Shown piece after piece: positions 6,283 through 10,055 of a DNA stretch of 10,055 bases (position 1 is the first letter of the stretch; every line of letters starts with the position of its first letter). This DNA is from Caryophanales bacterium. Its GTDB lineage: Bacteria; Bacillota_I; Bacilli_A; RF39; UBA660. The position numbers were made by a program, and so were the translations under genes. The stretch covers positions 1 to 10,055 of the forward strand of contig JAEEZO010000027.1 of NCBI GenBank assembly GCA_016291895.1. The letters are read 5' to 3'. The notes under the pieces were generated by a model. It saw only the letters and a program-made list of their open reading frames with translations, was not told the origin of the DNA and did no database searches.

Positions 6283-8778
6283 ATGAGTGAATTATTAAGA
6301 GTTATTGATACATCTTTAGAAGATGTTATGGGTGATCGTTTTGCAAGATATGCAAAAGCAATTATTCAAGATCGTGCTATTCCGGATGTACGTGATGGGT
6401 TAAAACCTGTTCAAAGAAGAATACTTTATGGTATGTATAAAGATGGAAACAATTATGATAAACCAACAAGAAAAAGTGCAAAGACCGTTGGTTTCATTAT
6501 GGGTAATTTCCATCCACATGGAGATAGTTCTATTTATGATGCTATGGTTCGTATGAGTCAGTGGTGGAAACAATCAACTCCATATATTGAAATGCAAGGT
6601 AATAATGGTTCTATGGATGGTGATGGTGCTGCTGCTATGCGTTATACAGAAGCGCGTCTATCTAAAATATCAAATGAATTATTAAAAGATATTGAAAAAC
6701 AAACAATAACATGGGCACCAAACTTTGATGATACCGTTAAAGAACCAACGGTACTTCCTGCTAAGTTTCCTAACTTACTTGTAAATGGTGCTAACGGTAT
6801 ATCAGCAGGATATGCCACAAATATTCCTCCTCATAACTTAGGAGAAGTTTGTGACGCTACTATCAAAAGAATTGATAGTCCTAATTGTCGACTTGATACG
6901 ATTCTTGAAATAGTAAAAGGACCTGATTTCCCAACAGGAGGTATTGTTGAAGGTAAAAAAGGTATTATTGATGCTTTTTCAACGGGACGTGGTAAAGTAA
7001 TTGTTCGTGCTAAATCCGAATTTATTAAGAATAAAGGTAATGAACAAATTGTTATATCGGAAATTCCTTTTGATGTTAATAAAGCGATGCTTGTTCATCG
7101 TATTGCTGATTTATCAATGGAAAAGAAACTTGATGGTATCTTGGAAGTTCGTGATGAATCAGATCGTAAAGATCCTGTAAGAATTGTTATTGACCTTAAA
7201 AAAGGTGCTAATAAAGAATTAATATTAAATTATTTATATAAAAATAGTGATTTACAAATATCATATAATTATAATATGGTTGCTATTGTTAATAAGCGAC
7301 CAATGACACTTGGAATACTTCAAATTCTTGATGCTTATATTGCGTTCCAAAAAGAAGTAATTACCAAAAGAACTCAATATGATCTTAATTTTGCTAAAGA
7401 GAGAATGCATATTGTTGAAGGTTTAATTAAAGCTATTAGTATTCTTGATGAAATTATTGCAACAATTAGAAAAAGTAAAAATAAAGCTGATGCTAAAATT
7501 AATTTATCAGAAAAATATGGCTTTACGGAAAGACAATCTGAATATATTGTTATGCTTCAATTATATCGATTAACAAATCAAGATATTGTTGAACTTCAAG
7601 AAGAATTTGAAAAACTTAAATTAGTTATTGCAGGACTTGAAGATATTTTAGCTGATCCTGAAAAACTAAAAGGTGTAATGAAAAATGAACTAAAAAAGAT
7701 TAAACAAGAATATGCAACACCAAGAAAGACAGAAATTAAAGATGAAGTTATGGAAATATCAATCAATGAAGAAGATATGATTCCAAGAGAAGATGTAATT
7801 GTAGTTATTACGAAAGATGGTTATGTTAAACGTGTAAGTAAGCGTAGTTTTAAAGAAGATGAAGAACCATTATTAAAAGATAATGATTATGTATTAGGTT
7901 TCTATGAGTTAAATACTCTTGATACCGTATTACTCTTTACTTCTTTAGGTAATTTCATTTATGTACCTGTATATCAAATACCTGAACTTAAGTGGAAGGA
8001 ACTTGGAAAACATATTAGTAATCTTGTTAAGATGGAAACTAATGATGAAATAATATCTTGTATTAAAGTAACAAACTTTGATGAACCTGTTGATATTATG
8101 ATTACAACTAAAATGGGTATGGTTAAACGTACAAGTTTAAAAGAATTTAAATTATTACGTTATAATAAACCAGTTGGTTGCATGAAGTTAAAAGCTAATG
8201 ATTGTGTAATTGATGCCTTCATATCAACAAGTAATAATATCTTTATGGCAACACGTAATGGATATGGTTTATGGTATGATATTAATGAAGTACCAATTGT
8301 TGGTTTAAAAGCAAGTGGTGTTAAAGGTATTAACTTAAAAGATGATTATGTTGTTTCTGTTAATAACTTTGGAGAAATTGATTATATATCAATAATTATG
8401 GATCGTGGTAATGGTAAACGTGTTAAATTATCTGAATTTGAAAAATCATCAAGAGCAAGACGTGGACTTATGCTTGTTCGTGATATTAAATCAAATCCAT
8501 ATAAAATTGTTAAAACATTTACTTGTCCATCAAATAGTTTTATTGGTTTAATAACTGATGAAATTGTAACTATTAAATTAACAGAATTATCAATTAGTGA
8601 TCGTTATTCTACAGGTAATAGTATTACTAAAAAGAAGATTGAATCTTCATATTATCTAGAATCATTAATCAAAAAAGAAAATAAGAATGTTGTTAATATT
8701 GAAAAAACAGAAGAAAAGCCAAAAGTTAGTCTTAAAGAAATAGATGAAAGATTAATGACAATAGATGATTATATTTAA
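6283..8778 (+). CDS. parC: DNA topoisomerase IV subunit A (ParC)
   Basis: This 831-residue DNA-breaking and rejoining subunit of topoisomerase IV is slightly longer than typical Gram-positive ParC (~800). The catalytic pair Arg120-Tyr121 lies in AAMRYTEARLS. The quinolone-determining region HPHGDSSIYDAM has Ser82 and Asp86 at the two main resistance positions, both wild-type-like. GNNGSMDGD and the VNGANGISAGYATNIPPHN stretch are ParC-like. The tower and coiled-coil region runs to about residue 480, and the C-terminal beta-pinwheel begins near residue 503. The canonical GyrA box (QRRGGKG) is absent; a degenerate SRARRGLM occurs in its place, which supports ParC over GyrA. The start is ATG 6283, with AGGTG (6272-6276) inside the end of parE. 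A GTG at 6274 is in frame but overlaps that ribosome-binding site. Confidence 0.95.
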   Translation: MSELLRVIDTSLEDVMGDRFARYAKAIIQDRAIPDVRDGLKPVQRRILYGMYKDGNNYDKPTRKSAKTVGFIMGNFHPHGDSSIYDAMVRMSQWWKQSTPYIEMQGNNGSMDGDGAAAMRYTEARLSKISNELLKDIEKQTITWAPNFDDTVKEPTVLPAKFPNLLVNGANGISAGYATNIPPHNLGEVCDATIKRIDSPNCRLDTILEIVKGPDFPTGGIVEGKKGIIDAFSTGRGKVIVRAKSEFIKNKGNEQIVISEIPFDVNKAMLVHRIADLSMEKKLDGILEVRDESDRKDPVRIVIDLKKGANKELILNYLYKNSDLQISYNYNMVAIVNKRPMTLGILQILDAYIAFQKEVITKRTQYDLNFAKERMHIVEGLIKAISILDEIIATIRKSKNKADAKINLSEKYGFTERQSEYIVMLQLYRLTNQDIVELQEEFEKLKLVIAGLEDILADPEKLKGVMKNELKKIKQEYATPRKTEIKDEVMEISINEEDMIPREDVIVVITKDGYVKRVSKRSFKEDEEPLLKDNDYVLGFYELNTLDTVLLFTSLGNFIYVPVYQIPELKWKELGKHISNLVKMETNDEIISCIKVTNFDEPVDIMITTKMGMVKRTSLKEFKLLRYNKPVGCMKLKANDCVIDAFISTSNNIFMATRNGYGLWYDINEVPIVGLKASGVKGINLKDDYVVSVNNFGEIDYISIIMDRGNGKRVKLSEFEKSSRARRGLMLVRDIKSNPYKIVKTFTCPSNSFIGLITDEIVTIKLTELSISDRYSTGNSITKKKIESSYYLESLIKKENKNVVNIEKTEEKPKVSLKEIDERLMTIDDYI

Positions 8779-8799
8779 AAGGGAGTATTCCCTTTTTTT
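8777..8799 (+). terminator. Rho-independent terminator after parC
   Basis: AAAAGGGA (8777-8784) pairs with TCCCTTTT (8789-8796) around a GTAT loop, and the T-run continues to 8799. It begins within the parC stop codon. This is a clear intrinsic terminator ending the parE-parC operon. Confidence 0.9.
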
Positions 8800-8807
8800 G
8801 TTTATTA

Positions 8808-8816
8808 TGGTAATAT
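8808..8816 (+). promoter_or_regulatory. possible extended -10 promoter for the pilin-like gene
   Basis: TG-G-TAATAT (8808-8816) resembles an extended -10 element, although the hexamer matches the consensus at only four of six positions. I see no good -35 box. Transcription would start near 8823, at the GGTGAT ribosome-binding site itself, giving a leader of about 10 nt. A promoter is expected here because a strong terminator lies just upstream. Confidence 0.35.
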
Positions 8817-8831
8817 TTTATTGGTGATAAT

Positions 8832-9176
8832 ATGAATAGAAATGGTTTTACTCTATCAGAGTTACTAATTGTTATTGCAATTGTTGCATTACTTACAATA
8901 TTGGTTTTACCATCAGTTAACCGTATAAATGCTAATAATGAAAAGAAAAAATTTGATGCTTATGAAAAAATGGTTAAAGAATATGCTGAAGCTCAAGAAG
9001 TAAGTGATTTAACAAATTTATGTGACATTGATGGAATTGAAGATGTAAAAAAACTTTGTTCAGGATATGTAAGAATATCCGGTGGACAATATAAAGCTTA
9101 TATTAGTTGTAAGCAAGCTGGCTATAAAACAGATGGTTATAGTGCTTCACTTTCTGGAAATAGAGTATGTGAATAA
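8832..9176 (+). CDS. type IV pilin-like / pseudopilin protein (prepilin signal)
   Basis: This 114-residue protein opens with a class III prepilin signal. After the short leader MNRNG comes FTLSELL, with cleavage expected between Gly5 and Phe6 and the conserved Glu at mature position +5 (Glu10). A hydrophobic helix follows (residues ~11-27, ending near Pro27), then a charged helix (~34-58) and a C-terminal globular part. That part has Cys64, Cys76, Cys93 and Cys113, which could form two disulfides outside the membrane. Related proteins (ComGC-type or type II secretion pseudopilins) are processed by a prepilin peptidase and assembled by a PilB/ComGA-type ATPase; neither gene is visible here. 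ATG 8832 follows GGTGAT (8823-8828). The gene stands alone between terminators, so its assembly partner is unknown. Confidence 0.85.
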   Translation: MNRNGFTLSELLIVIAIVALLTILVLPSVNRINANNEKKKFDAYEKMVKEYAEAQEVSDLTNLCDIDGIEDVKKLCSGYVRISGGQYKAYISCKQAGYKTDGYSASLSGNRVCE

Positions 9177-9179
9177 TAT

Positions 9180-9213
9180 AAAAGATGAAAAAAATAGTAT
9201 TTTTTCATCTTTT
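9180..9213 (+). terminator. long hairpin after the pilin-like gene
   Basis: AAAAGATGAAAAAA (9180-9193) pairs perfectly over 14 bp with TTTTTTCATCTTTT (9200-9213), leaving the six-base loop ATAGTA. It lies 3 nt after the pilin stop. T-rich sequence follows but is interrupted by A and G after four T. Because the arms are A-rich and T-rich, it would have U-runs on either strand. It probably terminates the pilin transcript. Confidence 0.75.
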
Positions 9214-9217
9214 ATTG

Positions 9218-9223
9218 TATAAT
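9218..9223 (+). promoter_or_regulatory. probable -10 element for nusB-xseA
   Basis: A perfect TATAAT lies 7 nt before the GGTGAT ribosome-binding site of nusB and just after the terminator hairpin. No good -35 box is found at 16-18 nt upstream, where the terminator sequence lies. Transcription would start near 9229-9231, giving a very short leader. The placement after a terminator supports it, but an A+T-rich background makes chance matches common. Confidence 0.4.
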
Positions 9224-9239
9224 TTAGTTGGTGATTTAT

Positions 9240-9656
9240 ATGGGAAAAACAAGAAGTGAATTAAGAGATGCGGCTTCAAATATTATTTATCAAATATATA
9301 TCTTTGAAAAAGCCGGAATAAAATATGATATTAATGAATTAATAAAAGAAAAAATAGAAATTCAAAATGATTTTGTATATGAATTAGTTACAGGTGTTAT
9401 CAATAATCAAAAAGAGATATCTAAGCTTGCTAATAAATATTTAGTTGATTGGGATATTGATCGTTTATCAAAAGTTGATAAGGCTATTTTAAGTATGGCT
9501 ATTTATGAACTTATGCATACAGAGACACCAAAGATTGTTGCTATTAATGAAGCTATTGAATTATCACATAAATATAGTGATCCAAAAGTAACTAATATGA
9601 TTAATGCTTGCCTTGATAAGATTTATCATGAGGAAATAGAAGATAATGCAGAATGA
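9240..9656 (+). CDS. nusB: transcription antitermination factor NusB
   Basis: This 138-residue all-helical RNA-binding protein pairs with NusE (S10) at boxA to support rRNA antitermination. The length is typical. The C-terminal half carries the family signature: DRLSKVDKAILSMAIYEL, then TPKIVAINEAIELSHKYSDPKVTNMINACLDKI (split here only by description). The N-terminal SELRDAASNIIYQIYIFE matches the first NusB helix, which holds conserved RNA-contact positions. The start is ATG 9240, after GGTGAT (9230-9235); a TTG at 9228 in frame overlaps that ribosome-binding site and is rejected. The gene ends in TGA and overlaps the next gene, xseA, by 11 nt, a coupling seen with nusB in many Bacillota genomes. 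Confidence 0.93.
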   Translation: MGKTRSELRDAASNIIYQIYIFEKAGIKYDINELIKEKIEIQNDFVYELVTGVINNQKEISKLANKYLVDWDIDRLSKVDKAILSMAIYELMHTETPKIVAINEAIELSHKYSDPKVTNMINACLDKIYHEEIEDNAE

Positions 9657-10055
9657 GAAATATATAACAGTAACTCAATTAACAAGATATATTAAATATA
9701 AATTAGAAAGTGATGCTAATTTAGAGAAAATTTATCTACGTGGAGAAATATCTAATTTTAAGGCTCATACAAGAGGACATTTTTATTTTACTTTGAAGGA
9801 TGAATATAGTAGAATTAACGCTATTATGTTTAGTAGTTCAGCAAGTAAAATTAAGTTTGTACCAACAGATGGTATGAAAGTTCTTGTTGAATGTAAAATA
9901 GGTGTTTATGAAGCAACAGGTAATTATCAAGTTTATGTATCTGATATGATGGAAGATGGTTTAGGTAACCTTTATCTTGCTTTTAAACAATTACAAGAAA
10001 AGTTAGAAAAAGAAGGTTTATTTAGAGAAGAACATAAAAAGCCTATACCTAAGAT
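9646..10055 (+). CDS. xseA: exodeoxyribonuclease VII large subunit, N-terminal part
   Basis: The 5' end of xseA: 136 complete codons are visible and the gene runs off the window. Exonuclease VII degrades single-stranded DNA and acts in mismatch repair and damage tolerance together with XseB. The visible part is the N-terminal OB-fold DNA-binding domain, with YITVTQLTRYIK, LRGEISNFKAHTRGHFYFTL and the DGLGNLYLAFKQL sequence that leads into the catalytic domain. ATG 9646 lies inside nusB, with GAGGAA (9630-9635) upstream at a slightly long spacing of about 10 nt. The catalytic domain and any xseB gene are outside the window. Confidence 0.93.
   Translation, partial: MQNEKYITVTQLTRYIKYKLESDANLEKIYLRGEISNFKAHTRGHFYFTLKDEYSRINAIMFSSSASKIKFVPTDGMKVLVECKIGVYEATGNYQVYVSDMMEDGLGNLYLAFKQLQEKLEKEGLFREEHKKPIPK

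Noticed and set aside
4371..8778. Reading the topoisomerase pair as gyrB-gyrA
   Set aside because: The GNNGS stretch, the missing canonical GyrA box, the ParE-like YIGSTDKRG and the absence of recF or dnaA nearby favour parE-parC. A whole-genome check for a separate gyrB-gyrA pair would settle it.
1..10055. CRISPR arrays, insertion sequences, tRNA or rRNA genes, and TGA-as-tryptophan coding
   Set aside because: No regularly spaced repeats, transposase, terminal inverted repeats or cloverleaf-like sequence were found. All tryptophans are TGG, and TGA acts as the nusB stop.

Overview
The window reads as ordinary chromosomal DNA from a low-G+C Bacillota lineage, on the Bacilli or Mollicutes-related side. 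The evidence is strong A+T bias (about 30% G+C judged by eye), AAGGAGG/GGTGAT ribosome-binding sites, sigma-A-type promoters, and adjacent parE-parC genes of the Gram-positive topoisomerase IV type. All tryptophans are TGG and nusB ends in TGA, so the standard bacterial code (table 11) fits better than the Mycoplasma code. No species can be named from the sequence alone. Every supported gene is on the + strand.

Region 1 (1-3378) is the distal part of a chaperone operon. It holds the 3' end of dnaK, then an M3-family oligoendopeptidase (PepF), then dnaJ. PepF sits between the two chaperone genes and is only 2 nt from dnaJ. A perfect 11-bp hairpin lies between dnaK and pepF, and an A+T-only hairpin with a T-run follows dnaJ.

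Region 2 (3438-4228) is a self-contained unit: a good promoter, two small WXG100-like (Esx-type) proteins with W-x-S-E-N and W-x-D-E-N turns, and a strong terminator. No secretion ATPase or effector gene is visible.

Region 3 (4249-8799) is the topoisomerase IV operon parE-parC. It has its own promoter (TTGTCA-17-TATAAT) and a structured 5' leader. The leader has a hairpin that covers the ribosome-binding site of a possible 14-residue, almost wholly hydrophobic peptide. The operon ends at a clear terminator.

Region 4 (8800-10055) has a lone type IV pilin-like (pseudopilin) gene with four cysteines, bounded by hairpins. It is followed by nusB and the 5' part of xseA (exonuclease VII large subunit), which overlap by 11 nt.

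Most of the window is housekeeping. The parts worth a second look are the orphan Esx-like pair, the parE leader with its micro-ORF, the isolated pseudopilin, and pepF inside the dnaK-dnaJ unit. I see no mobile element, CRISPR array, tRNA or rRNA, and no clearly new multi-gene system.
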